DNA from: Acetobacter lovaniensis
GTDB taxonomy: Bacteria; Pseudomonadota; Alphaproteobacteria; Acetobacterales; Acetobacteraceae
DNA: 64,000 nt
Assembly (NCBI RefSeq): GCF_014207635.1
Contig: NZ_JACHIE010000013.1
Span: forward strand, 1 to 64,000
Direction of reading: 5' to 3'
Made by a program: the position numbers and the translations under genes. Below the pieces are notes generated by a model, which saw nothing but the letters and a program-made list of their open reading frames with translations, did no database searches and was not told where the DNA came from. Of the stretch, positions 33,395-42,091 are shown piece by piece. Numbering within the stretch: the first letter of the stretch is position 1; each line of letters begins with the position of its first letter.

Positions 33395-33556
33395 TTACTT
33401 TTTCCGCCATTCCAGATCTTCAACCGGAGGCTGGATCTTGTTCAGGACGTAATCTTTCTCATCAATTTCGTCCTCCACTTCACCTTTGAGCACAACAATC
33501 CGGTTGTCCTTGCCGTCATGGCCTGCCACGCGCCACAAGCCTGTCCATTGAGACAT
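33395..33556 (-). CDS. Small conserved-looking hypothetical protein, 53 aa
   Basis: From ATG 33556, with AAGGA eight bases before, the product starts MSQWTGLWRVAGHDGKDNRI and ends EEDEIDEKDYVLNKI-like acidic sequence and DLEWRKK. The acidic/basic pattern and good ribosome site support a real gene. A longer frame reaches 33628 but adds nothing with a start site. The function is unknown. Confidence 0.55.
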   Translation of the reverse strand: MSQWTGLWRVAGHDGKDNRIVVLKGEVEDEIDEKDYVLNKIQPPVEDLEWRKK

Positions 33557-33876
33557 TCCACGTTCCTTCAAAGATATTTTGAAAAACTGCTGATAATACC
33601 AGACACAAACAGTAGTATCCGTATTCATTAAGCATGGGTGCGCGCCCTCTGGTCAACGCCCGTGTCATCATGGCTGTCGTGTGTGCCCGGTGGTGGGGTT
33701 GGAACGATTCCTGCGTGGGATTCCCTTCCTCTTTTGCAGGGTATGGGTGGTGTTCGCGGTCGTGTGCGCAGGCCCGCACGACCTCAGACGTGCTGGCGTA
33801 TTCGTGATTATTCCCACATGGCAAAGCCAGTGGCGGGCATGCCACAAGGTGGGTAACCGGCAAGCAGGAGTTCCCA
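33557..33876. other. Intergenic stretch before the MFS transporter
   Basis: The 320 bases hold no supported gene. The only clear signal is GCAGGAG seven bases before the transporter ATG at 33877. Confidence 0.4.
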
Positions 33877-35106
33877 ATGGCCGCCACTGCTCTCTCCCCC
33901 ATTGACCGTACAACAGCCCGGCATGTGGTAGCCGCCTCCTTTCTGGGGTGGATGCTCGATGCCTGCGATTTTTTTATTGTCCTGTTTACGCTTGATAATG
34001 TCGCCCACAGTTTTTCCACCTCGCTGGAGGTGGTGCTGCTGGCCCCCACACTAACCCTTGTCACCCGGCCCATAGGGGCTTTTGTATGCGGGCGCGCCGC
34101 GGATGCGTACGGGCGCAAACCGGTGCTGATCGGCACAATTACCATTTACTCGCTGATCGAGGTCTTATCGGCCTTTGCGCCCACGCTTACGGTTTTTCTG
34201 GTTCTGCGTGCCCTGTTCGGTGTGGCCCTTGGGGGGGAGTGGGGGGTTGGCACCTCCCTGATCATGGAAAGTGTTCCACCGTCATGGCGGGGTACGGCAT
34301 CGGGCATTTTGCAGGCCGGGTATCCGGCCGGGTATCTGCTGGCCTCGCTTATGTTCCTGCTCCTGCCCGTACTGGGCTGGCGGGGGCTGTTTGTGCTGGG
34401 GGGTGGGGCTATTGTGTCGGCCCTATACATCTGGCTGTGTGTGCCCGAAAGCCCGGACTGGCTGGCCCGTCAGGCACAGGGGACAGGGGCCGAGCGCCCG
34501 CCGGGCATGCTGGCGGTTGCACGCCAGAACATGGCCCTGTGTGTGTTTGCGGTGGCGCTTATGGCGGCCTTCAACTTCATGAGCCACGGTTCGCAGGATT
34601 TGTATCCCAAGGTGTTTCTGGCACTTGAGCGGCATGTGCCTCCTCCCTCCATTACCCTGCTGGCTGTGCTGTACAATCTGGCGGCCATTGCGGGCGGGGT
34701 GGTGTTTGGCGTGCTCTCCCAGCGTATCGGACGGCAGTATGCCATTGCTGTGGCCGCAGCGCTGACTATTCCGCTGCTGCCGTTGTGGACCCTGCCGCAT
34801 TCCATTTTCTGGCTTGGGGTGGGGGCTGTGTGCATCCAGTTCTGTATTCAGGGAGCGTGGGGGGTGGTACCGGCGTATCTGAGCGAACTCTCCCCTGCTT
34901 CTGTCCGTGCCACGTTTCCGGGGCTGGCGTATCAGTGTGGTAATCTTATTGCGGCCAGCAACGCACTTGTGCAAACCCGGCTTGCAGGGTGGATCGGGGC
35001 AGGGCTTGCTCCCGCCCTTATGCTCACTGTAGGGGGAGCAGCACTGGGAGTGCTGGTGCTGACCCTGCTGAACGCCCGCCTGCACCCGCAAAGCAGGCTG
35101 GGCTGA
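33877..35106 (+). CDS. MFS transporter, sialate/carboxylate H+ symporter-like
   Basis: The 409-residue protein has about 12 membrane segments. The N-terminal LGWMLDACDFFIVLFTLDNV, with D residues in helix 1, and GRAADAYGRKPVLIGTITIY (the MFS motif A loop) are typical of the SHS subgroup that imports lactate, pyruvate or sialate. RALFGVALGGEWGVGTSLIM is also characteristic. It lies near the propionate genes but separately transcribed, so short carboxylates are plausible substrates. A strong ribosome site precedes the ATG. Confidence 0.78.
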   Translation: MAATALSPIDRTTARHVVAASFLGWMLDACDFFIVLFTLDNVAHSFSTSLEVVLLAPTLTLVTRPIGAFVCGRAADAYGRKPVLIGTITIYSLIEVLSAFAPTLTVFLVLRALFGVALGGEWGVGTSLIMESVPPSWRGTASGILQAGYPAGYLLASLMFLLLPVLGWRGLFVLGGGAIVSALYIWLCVPESPDWLARQAQGTGAERPPGMLAVARQNMALCVFAVALMAAFNFMSHGSQDLYPKVFLALERHVPPPSITLLAVLYNLAAIAGGVVFGVLSQRIGRQYAIAVAAALTIPLLPLWTLPHSIFWLGVGAVCIQFCIQGAWGVVPAYLSELSPASVRATFPGLAYQCGNLIAASNALVQTRLAGWIGAGLAPALMLTVGGAALGVLVLTLLNARLHPQSRLG

Positions 35107-35131
35107 AAACCGCAGACACGGAGAGGCATGC

Positions 35132-36307
35132 ATGCACCGCTCAAACATCTGGTTCGCCCGGCTGCGTGGCCTTCTGCCGCTTGGTCTGTGTGGTGTGCTG
35201 CTGGCTACTGTTGCCAGCACTGCGGCCCCTGCCGCAACCAAGGTGGGGGTGGATGACCAGCGTGACCCGGCCCCGGTTCAGCCGTTGGCCAGCGCACTGG
35301 TGTTTGACAGGTTCGAGCACATAAAACCCCGCTCCATGGAGCTGAAGTTTACGGATGTCTCCGTGCAGGTGGAGGTGGCAGAGCACCAGCCCTGCCCGAC
35401 CCGCGGTATTCTGATGGATGATGAGGGAGAAGGACTCTCCCCCGGGCAGGGGCAGTTCTGCACGGTTGCCACACTGGTTGCACAGGCTCCGAACCATCCG
35501 GCGTTCCGGCAGGTTATTGCCTCCCTGCTGACCGGGGATAACGGGGCGCTGGATACGCTGCATCTTGCCCTTTACCAGATGGAGGCGGGGGATGGGCCAC
35601 CTCAGCTCCTGCTCTTTGGTTACACAGGCGGCGCGCATTGCTGCACGGTCAGTGCTCTTGTTGGCGCAGACCGCACTGGAGCATGGCATGTGAGCGCACT
35701 GCCACCTCAGGACGGGGATGGCGTGTCCGGTGTCGTGGATATAAAACACGATAACGGGCGGGAGCTTATCTTTCAGGACGAGCGCTTCAATTACAGGTTT
35801 GAAAGCTATGTCTGGTCGGTCAAGCCAATTGTGATTTATGAATACACACAGGGGCAGTTACGAAATGTCACCACGCAGGCGGTTTACCGGCCTTTCTTGC
35901 GCGCGTATTTCAGGCATGACTTTGCTCCTAATAACATGAGCGGGTTTGACCATGGGGCCGTGAATGGCTTTCTGGCCGCATATGTGGCCAATAGTGCCAA
36001 CCTTGGCCAGTTGCAGGCCGGGTGGCAGTTCATGTTACGCCATTATAACCGCAAGACGGACAATACCGGTGTCGTCTGGTGCGCGCTGGACAAGTCCGCG
36101 TGGAGCCGAGCGGGGCAGGAGGATTGCCCGGCACCGTATGTGCGCACGGTGCCATACCCACAGCAACTGGCCCTGTTTTTGCTGCAAACAGGGTATATTA
36201 CGCACGCCCAATGCGTGGCCCTTGGGTATGACCCGGAAAAAATAAGGCAAACGCAGGAGCAGGTTATTGCGCGCACAACGGCCCGGTGGAAAGCAGCGCA
36301 CCCGTAA
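35132..36307 (+). CDS. Secreted protein, paralogue A
   Basis: This 391-residue protein has a signal peptide (LLPLGLCGVLLATVASTAAPA). The mature part has HQPCPTRGILMDDEGEGL, GYTGGAHCCTVSALVGADRT, and the C-terminal CPAPYVRTVPYPQQLALFLL block with paired Cys, indicating disulfides in the periplasm. It is paralogous to the next gene along its whole length. No enzyme motif is recognised. Confidence 0.7.
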   Translation: MHRSNIWFARLRGLLPLGLCGVLLATVASTAAPAATKVGVDDQRDPAPVQPLASALVFDRFEHIKPRSMELKFTDVSVQVEVAEHQPCPTRGILMDDEGEGLSPGQGQFCTVATLVAQAPNHPAFRQVIASLLTGDNGALDTLHLALYQMEAGDGPPQLLLFGYTGGAHCCTVSALVGADRTGAWHVSALPPQDGDGVSGVVDIKHDNGRELIFQDERFNYRFESYVWSVKPIVIYEYTQGQLRNVTTQAVYRPFLRAYFRHDFAPNNMSGFDHGAVNGFLAAYVANSANLGQLQAGWQFMLRHYNRKTDNTGVVWCALDKSAWSRAGQEDCPAPYVRTVPYPQQLALFLLQTGYITHAQCVALGYDPEKIRQTQEQVIARTTARWKAAHP

Positions 36308-36315
36308 AAGAAGTG

Positions 36316-36348
36316 TCTTTAATTTATAAAAGTATCTTTAATTTATAA
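36316..36348. repeat. Two AT-rich direct repeats (TCTTTAATTTATAA)
   Basis: The 14-base unit occurs at 36316-36329 and 36335-36348, 19 bases apart. It lies in the gap between the paralogues and could be part of the promoter of the second one. Confidence 0.5.
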
Positions 36349-36424
36349 CAATCTATTCAAAACCTTCCGCACACACTCGCAAAGCGGGTCGGGCAGAGAA
36401 GATACAAAAAAGAGATGTGTGTTC

Positions 36425-37561
36425 ATGCGTTATTTAAAGCTTCCCCTTCATCTGTGCCTGTTTCTGGCGGCTGTCTGCGGCACGCAGGCTCTGGCGGCTC
36501 CCGCGCAGGATGATTTTTCCGCTGTCGCTCAGGATGTTGGGCCGTTTGCCAGTGCAATTGTTTTTAACGCTGCGGATCGGTCATTTTCTCAACCTCTGAG
36601 TGTCACTGTCGGGGAGTTGAGCATGCGGGTGGAGTTTGCCGAGCACCAGCCCTGCCCCTCCCATGGCCTGCTGGAGTGGGAGGAGCAGGCTACGCTTTCA
36701 CGCTCAGGGGGGCTTTGCAAGGTTGCCACACTGGTGGCCAGTGCTCCGGGTCACCCTGATTTCAGGCAGGTTATTGCAGCGCTCGGGGGCGGAGGAAAAG
36801 GGACACTTAGTGATCTCAACCTGTCTTTTTACTATCTGGAGCAAGGGGCAGTGCTGCCACAGGTTCTCCTGTCCGGTTTTACGGGGGGAACGCATTGCTG
36901 TCTGGTCAGTGCTATTGTGGGGGCAGGGGATGCAGGTCAGTGGTATGCGGTTCAGCTACCCAAACAGAATGGGTTCGGGCCGCCCTCGGTGGTGGATGTT
37001 GCTCATGATGGCGGGCGGCAGTTCATTTTTCCGGATAAACGGTTTGATGCCGTTTTTGCCTCGTATGATTTTTCTGTAGGGCCGGACGTTATTTATGAAT
37101 ACGCGCAGGGGAAGCTGAATGTCATCACCCGGCAGCCCCGCTTCAGGCCGTACATGGAACTGTCCGTCAGGGTCTTGCCAACTGAGGAGGATGTGCCTGC
37201 CCCCAGAAGCCGCGAGGTTAATGGGTATCTGGCAGGTTATGTGGCAACCAGTGCTAACGCCGGGCAATTGCAGGCCGGGTGGCACTCTATGCTGGCACGT
37301 TATAACCCGCAATCACCTTATCTGCTAAAATGGTGCACGCTGGATAAATCCGCATGGGGTAAAGGGCGTACGGCCTGCCCGGCACCATACGTGCGCACGG
37401 TGCCATACCCACAGCAACTGGCCCTGTTTTTGCTGCAAACCGGGTATATTACACACGCCCAATGTGTGGCCCTTGGGTATGATCCGGAAAAAATACAGCA
37501 TGAGCAGGACGCAATCCGGGCGGCCACCACGGCACACTGGCACGCAACACATAACGGATAG
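36425..37561 (+). CDS. Secreted protein, paralogue B
   Basis: From ATG 36425 (GTG 36419 is possible) the 378-residue product has a signal peptide (HLCLFLAAVCGTQALAAPAQ) and the same features as paralogue A: AEHQPCPSHGLLEWEE, SGFTGGTHCCLVSAIVGAGD, and the Cys-containing VRTVPYPQQLALFLLQTG block. Proteins A and B diverge in most of their length, but a 120-base DNA tract at the 3' end is almost identical. Function unknown. Confidence 0.7.
   Translation: MRYLKLPLHLCLFLAAVCGTQALAAPAQDDFSAVAQDVGPFASAIVFNAADRSFSQPLSVTVGELSMRVEFAEHQPCPSHGLLEWEEQATLSRSGGLCKVATLVASAPGHPDFRQVIAALGGGGKGTLSDLNLSFYYLEQGAVLPQVLLSGFTGGTHCCLVSAIVGAGDAGQWYAVQLPKQNGFGPPSVVDVAHDGGRQFIFPDKRFDAVFASYDFSVGPDVIYEYAQGKLNVITRQPRFRPYMELSVRVLPTEEDVPAPRSREVNGYLAGYVATSANAGQLQAGWHSMLARYNPQSPYLLKWCTLDKSAWGKGRTACPAPYVRTVPYPQQLALFLLQTGYITHAQCVALGYDPEKIQHEQDAIRAATTAHWHATHNG
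37376..37495 (+). repeat. 120-base tract nearly identical to 36125-36244
   Basis: I count six differences over 120 bases between this tract and its copy in paralogue A, while the flanking coding sequence is clearly more diverged. This suggests gene conversion or strong constraint on this block of the protein. Confidence 0.7.
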
Positions 37562-37611
37562 GTCTGTGCGCATGCCGTTGTGCCGGGGAACACCTCCAGA
37601 ATACAGGTCTT

Positions 37612-37667
37612 GGCGGTTTGGCGGTTTGGCGGTTTGGCGGTTTGGCGGTTTGGCGGTTTGGCGGTTT
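37612..37667. repeat. Seven tandem copies of an 8-bp unit (GGCGGTTT)
   Basis: Seven perfect copies of GGCGGTTT run from 37612 to 37667, followed by GGCCGCC. The unit length is not a multiple of three, and the tract is between the stop of paralogue B and the DUF1643 gene. Slippage could change its length. Confidence 0.85.
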
Positions 37668-37834
37668 GGCCGCCGGGCAGGAGGGGAGTGCGCGCCATGC
37701 CGGGTGTTGTGCGTATATCCGGCCAAACGCACAGGGTTCATGGTCTGGTGGGGCATGCGGGTTTGTGCCACACGCCATTGCGCCGTAAACGAGGGGGAGA
37801 AAGCCGTGCCTAACCCTCTGCCAGCCGGAGTATC

Positions 37835-38389
37835 ATGAACGATCTGTTTGCAGGCCACCGTGTAGGCCAGTCCCGCCCGCTCAAACTGTCGGGGGATGTT
37901 GTCAGTACCGCCACCTATGGCGGGCCGGACGACTGCTACCGCTACACCCTGCGCCGGGTGTGGGATGCGGACAAGCCGCTGGTCATGTGGCTGATGATGA
38001 ACCCATCGGTCGCAACCGAACACGGGGATGACCGGACCGTGGCCAAGTGCCAGCGTTATGCGCGTGCATGGGGCTATGGTGGCCTGTATGTTGGCAATAC
38101 CTTTGCCTACCGCTGCACGGACCAGTTGCGTCTGCTGGAAACCCCGGACCCCATAGGCCCCGGCAACGATGCCGCCTTGCTGGACATGGCGGGCAAGGCC
38201 GATCTGGTCGTGGCGGCTTATGGCTCGCCCCACCACAAGGCGCTGCTCGCCCGTGGGCCGCAGGTTGTGCAGATGCTTCAGGACCACGGCATTGCGGTTT
38301 GTGCGCTGCGGCTGAGTAACGCCGGGCGGCCGTGCCACCCGCTCTACCTGCCAGCGGAGTTAAAACCGTTTGAACTGCCCATGCCGTAG
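37835..38389 (+). CDS. DUF1643-domain protein
   Basis: This 184-residue protein has LVMWLMMNPSVATEHGDDRT, then RYARAWGYGGLYVGNTFAYR and DLVVAAYGSPHHKALL, the recognisable DUF1643 pattern. The family's function is unknown. The gene is isolated, following the 8-bp repeat tract and preceding an aminopeptidase gene. The ATG used gives the normal family start. Confidence 0.75.
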   Translation: MNDLFAGHRVGQSRPLKLSGDVVSTATYGGPDDCYRYTLRRVWDADKPLVMWLMMNPSVATEHGDDRTVAKCQRYARAWGYGGLYVGNTFAYRCTDQLRLLETPDPIGPGNDAALLDMAGKADLVVAAYGSPHHKALLARGPQVVQMLQDHGIAVCALRLSNAGRPCHPLYLPAELKPFELPMP

Positions 38390-38580
38390 GCTGGGGCACC
38401 CGGCAGGCTTTGCCCGGCTGGCCAGCAAAAAAGGCAGGTCTGGCGGGTTTGCAGCGTGCGTTGGCCCATAATGGGGCCAGCCAGCAGGGCAGGGCGCAAA
38501 AACCCGGAGTTGACGGACGCGCTCCATCCGTATCCCATAAGCACCAAAGGGTTACGCCACAAAAAAGGACAGGCATAAAC

Positions 38581-39861
38581 GTGACAGAACGCAACACGCA
38601 GGCCCATGGTGGCTATCTGGCTTCGGCCGAATTTGCAGCCCAGCTTGACCGGTTGGGCGAGGTTGCGGCCCGCACGGGGCTGAATGTGGCTCCGGGGCAG
38701 CAGGTTATCATGACTGCTCCCCTGCATGCCGTGCCGCTGGTGCGCCGTATTACGGAACATGCGTACAAGGCTGGGGCGTCGCTGGTCACCACATTCTATT
38801 CGGATGAGGAAACCACGCTGGCCCGCTACAAATATGGTGCGGAAAACACGTTTGATACGGCATCGGGCTGGCTGTCCGCCGGTATGGCGGAGGGTTTTCG
38901 CGCAGGGGCTGCGCGCATGGCCATTACCGGTTCCAACCCGGCCCTGCTGGCGGGGCAGAACCCGGACCACGTCTCCCGCGCCAGCAAGGCGGCGGCACGG
39001 GTTAACCGTCCGGCCATGGAGATCATTACCAATTTTGATGTGAACTGGTGCATTGTGGCGGCCGCAACCCCGGCATGGGCCACGCAGGTGTTCCCGGACC
39101 TGCCTGAACAGCAGGCGGTGGAAAAACTCTGGCAGGCCATTTTTGCCGTCTCCCGCCTTACGGGGGATGACCCCGTAGCCCAGTGGGAGGCCCACAACGC
39201 CACTCTGCACCGCCGTGCAGCCTACCTGAATGATGTGCGTTACGACGCGCTGCATTTTTCCGGCCCCGGCACGGACCTGCTTGTCGGGCTGGCCGATGGG
39301 CATGACTGGGCGGGCGGCGCGGAAAAAGCAGGCAACGGCATTGTGTGCAATCCCAACATCCCGACCGAGGAGGTGTTCACCACCCCCCATCGCCTGCGGG
39401 TGGAAGGGACCGTGGCCAGCACCAAGCCCCTCTCGCATCAGGGTACGCTGATTGATGGGATCAGGGTCCGGTTTGAGGCCGGGCGTATTGTGGAAATGCA
39501 CGCAACCCGTGGGCAGGATGTGCTGGAGCGCGTGCTGGATACGGATGAAGGAGCCAGAAGGCTGGGCGAGGTCGCGCTTGTGCCCCATTCCTCCCCCATC
39601 TCGCGCAGCGGCTTGCTATTCCAGAACACGTTGTTTGATGAAAACGCCGCCAGCCACATAGCCCTTGGCCAGTCCTACACCAAATGCATGCGCGATACGC
39701 AGGGGCAGGACGAGGCCGCACTGGCCGCACGTGGGGCCAATACCAGCATGATCCACATAGACTGGATGATCGGTTCGGGTGAGATTGATGTGGATGGGCT
39801 GGACGCACAGGGTGGCCGCGTGCCGCTCATGCGGAAGGGTGAATGGGTGATTGAAGCATGA
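38581..39861 (+). CDS. M29-family aminopeptidase
   Basis: From GTG 38581 (AAAGGAC nine bases before) this is 426 residues, the usual size of M29 thermophilic-type metallo-aminopeptidases. Metal- and catalysis-associated blocks are visible: SGPGTDLLVGLADGHDWAGG, NIPTEEVFTTPHRLRVEGTV with Glu, VALVPHSSPIS (His), NAASHIALGQSY (His) and SMIHIDWMIGSGEID (His/Asp). It would trim N-terminal residues from peptides in the cytoplasm. The next gene overlaps by four bases. Confidence 0.85.
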   Translation: MTERNTQAHGGYLASAEFAAQLDRLGEVAARTGLNVAPGQQVIMTAPLHAVPLVRRITEHAYKAGASLVTTFYSDEETTLARYKYGAENTFDTASGWLSAGMAEGFRAGAARMAITGSNPALLAGQNPDHVSRASKAAARVNRPAMEIITNFDVNWCIVAAATPAWATQVFPDLPEQQAVEKLWQAIFAVSRLTGDDPVAQWEAHNATLHRRAAYLNDVRYDALHFSGPGTDLLVGLADGHDWAGGAEKAGNGIVCNPNIPTEEVFTTPHRLRVEGTVASTKPLSHQGTLIDGIRVRFEAGRIVEMHATRGQDVLERVLDTDEGARRLGEVALVPHSSPISRSGLLFQNTLFDENAASHIALGQSYTKCMRDTQGQDEAALAARGANTSMIHIDWMIGSGEIDVDGLDAQGGRVPLMRKGEWVIEA

Positions 39862-40415
39862 AGAGGTTGAAAAACATGGTTTTTATTCGCAAGGCGTCCA
39901 CTGTTCTGGGGGCTGTGGCCCTGCTGCTGGCCGGAGCCGCACAGGCCCAGAGCGTTGCTCCCGTTGGGGGGAGCAGGCCGCAGGCCCCCTCCCTCACGCC
40001 CGAGCAGGTCGCCACCATGCAGCATGACATGGATACAGCCCTGCACTACAAGCTGGCCCCCGATGTGCTGCCCCGGCTGAGTGCAGCACTCCGGGCTATT
40101 CAGGCTGCCAAAATACAGCCGCCGGGGCATGCGGGCATGTCGCTTGACCAGCAGATCGCCCTTGTGGGGCAGGTGCCGGGGCTGGATGCCATTCTCAAGG
40201 CGCACGGGCTGGATGCGCGTAGCTTTGTCATGAGCCTGACCTGTGTGGGGCTGACCGGTAGCCTGCTCAATATTCCACCCGGTCAGGGGGGGGCGCATAT
40301 GCCTGTGCCCGATGCGGCCAATGTGGCTGTTCTCAAGAACAACCCGCAGGCTTTGCAGGAACTGGTGGGTGTTCTGCGCGAGGGCTCGCCTGCCAGCAGC
40401 ACGCAGGTTCACTAA
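39858..40415 (+). CDS. Secreted protein of unknown function
   Basis: The 185-residue protein has a signal peptide (ASTVLGAVALLLAGAAQAQS), so it is periplasmic. The remainder is helical (SLTPEQVATMQHDMDTALHY, then AALRAIQAAKIQPPG) with one Cys. It starts inside the stop of the aminopeptidase gene, so the two are co-transcribed. No family is recognised. Confidence 0.65.
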   Translation: MKRLKNMVFIRKASTVLGAVALLLAGAAQAQSVAPVGGSRPQAPSLTPEQVATMQHDMDTALHYKLAPDVLPRLSAALRAIQAAKIQPPGHAGMSLDQQIALVGQVPGLDAILKAHGLDARSFVMSLTCVGLTGSLLNIPPGQGGAHMPVPDAANVAVLKNNPQALQELVGVLREGSPASSTQVH

Positions 40416-40481
40416 GCCGCTTAATCCTGTTGGCCTGAGCCTGCGCGGTGTGGCAGGGTAACGCACCGCGCAGGGAGGGGC

Positions 40482-42056
40482 ATGGCGGGTTTTGTCCACC
40501 ATGCCATAAAGGCTACGGAGCAGGCCATGACAGCAACCACAGGATCAGGCAGCCTGCCCGGCGTGGGTAACTGGCTGGGGCAGGCCGGGCAAGGCACCAG
40601 CATGGCCGATGCCGGGGCCGGGCAGGCTACCGTGCAGTCCAGCCTTGTCGGGGCCTTGCCCTCTTCCACAGCACTGATGCAGAGCGCGCGCACGGCACTG
40701 GTTGCAGCACAGGCCCAGCAGGCCGAGGTTATGCTCACATTATCCGAAGGGGCAAAAACCCTGCTTGACGGGGCGTCCTCTGCCAGACAGCCCACGGCCA
40801 GTGCGGATAATACGGCCACTGCGGCAGAAACCAGCCAGAATACCGCCATCAGCATGGCTGGGCGTGCGCCCACAGGGGCAGGGATCACAAGCCTTGTTGC
40901 AGACATCATGCGGGCTGCAGATACGGTGCTGAATGACCCCGCAGCCACAGCAGACCAGAAAGCCATGGCCAGCAGGCTTGTGCAACTGGCTACAGCCATG
41001 GCGGGCCAGCCTGCTGGCGGGGGAGGCAGTGCGCTTGCGGGCGGGATTGCCGCTGCCCTGCCTCTGCTCCAGTCCCTTGGGGCGCCGCCGGAAACACCGG
41101 GCGCGCTGGGTGGGGCGGTTGTCACCACGGCAGGGCTGTACGGGCTGGTTGGCAACACCGTGCAGGACGGCAGGCTGGCCATCGCCCTGCAAGGTATGGC
41201 AGGCCCTCAGGAGGGGGAAATCGTTCTGCCCGGCGGTATTGTGCAATTCCCGCAGGACATGGAGGCCGGGACTGTTGCCGTACTCATGCCCGCATCCTCC
41301 GCAGGAGTAGGGGGGAGTTTGACCAACGCCCTTAGCAGCGCCCTGCTCCCAGACCTGTTCAGAGCACTTTCTGCCGTGCTGGCAAACACCAATGCAACGG
41401 ATGAGCAAAAAGCCGCCGCCACCGCCCTGCTCCAGATGCTGGAGACGGCAGACAATGCGCCCGATATTCCTCAGGCCCTGCTTAACCCGCTGGTTGCAGC
41501 AGCCCTTATGCCCGCACTCAGCCCCTCCCAGCGGGGGCGGCTGGTCCGCGCCGCTCTGGCGGGGGAGGTGGAAGATATGGGGCAACTGGCAGAGGCCGAA
41601 CAGACTGACCAGCCGGGTGTGGCGGGGCTGCGGGCGGCTTTGCGCAAAAACGCTGCGTATCTGGCAGCGGTGCAGACCCCCTTGCTGGACCACGCGCTCG
41701 AGTTAACCCGCAAGCTGGAGGCCGAAGCCGTGGCAGCCGCACTGGCAGAGTGGGGTTTTGCAGGCCGCAGCCGTGAGCAGTGGATGGATGAGGCACTGGA
41801 TGTGTCCTCCATCATGGCTTTTTCCCAGAACCTTATGGCAGATTCCCCCTATATGGGGGCTTTGGCCAGCACCAGCCTGACCCCGATCCTGATCATGAGC
41901 TGGGCGGCACTTCTGTCCGGCTGCCTGCCTCGGGCCTACCCGTTTGTGCCGCGTGTGTGGCGGCGGGCGGATAAAAAGAAGTGGCGCAGAAAAAGCCCGA
42001 ACCAGAGAATGGATTTCCAGAACCTGCTGTTCATGGGCGACACGGTGGAGGCATAG
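40482..42056 (+). CDS. Large Ala-rich protein of unknown function
   Basis: The 524-residue product is very rich in Ala, Leu, Gln and Thr with long predicted helices and Gly-rich loops. It contains a duplicated motif (TVLNDPAATADQKAMASRLV near 150 and ALSAVLANTNATDEQKAAAT near 310), so it may have arisen by internal duplication. There is a hydrophobic segment near the C-terminus (LTPILIMSWAALLSGCLPRA) and a basic tail. Starts at 40482 or 40527 are both preceded by ribosome-site-like sequence. Not identified. Confidence 0.6.
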   Translation: MAGFVHHAIKATEQAMTATTGSGSLPGVGNWLGQAGQGTSMADAGAGQATVQSSLVGALPSSTALMQSARTALVAAQAQQAEVMLTLSEGAKTLLDGASSARQPTASADNTATAAETSQNTAISMAGRAPTGAGITSLVADIMRAADTVLNDPAATADQKAMASRLVQLATAMAGQPAGGGGSALAGGIAAALPLLQSLGAPPETPGALGGAVVTTAGLYGLVGNTVQDGRLAIALQGMAGPQEGEIVLPGGIVQFPQDMEAGTVAVLMPASSAGVGGSLTNALSSALLPDLFRALSAVLANTNATDEQKAAATALLQMLETADNAPDIPQALLNPLVAAALMPALSPSQRGRLVRAALAGEVEDMGQLAEAEQTDQPGVAGLRAALRKNAAYLAAVQTPLLDHALELTRKLEAEAVAAALAEWGFAGRSREQWMDEALDVSSIMAFSQNLMADSPYMGALASTSLTPILIMSWAALLSGCLPRAYPFVPRVWRRADKKKWRRKSPNQRMDFQNLLFMGDTVEA

Positions 42057-42091
42057 GTCCACCCCGCCGCGCGCTCCCGCCGAGCGGGTGC

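Noticed and set aside
37612..37667. CRISPR-like repeat array
   Set aside because: The units are 8 bp and directly adjacent without spacers, and no cas genes are near.
37325..38338. A minus-strand frame with a Pro-Asn-Arg-Gln-Thr-Ala-Lys repeat
   Set aside because: The peptide repeat is only the translation of the 8-bp DNA repeat and is flanked by antisense of the DUF1643 gene.
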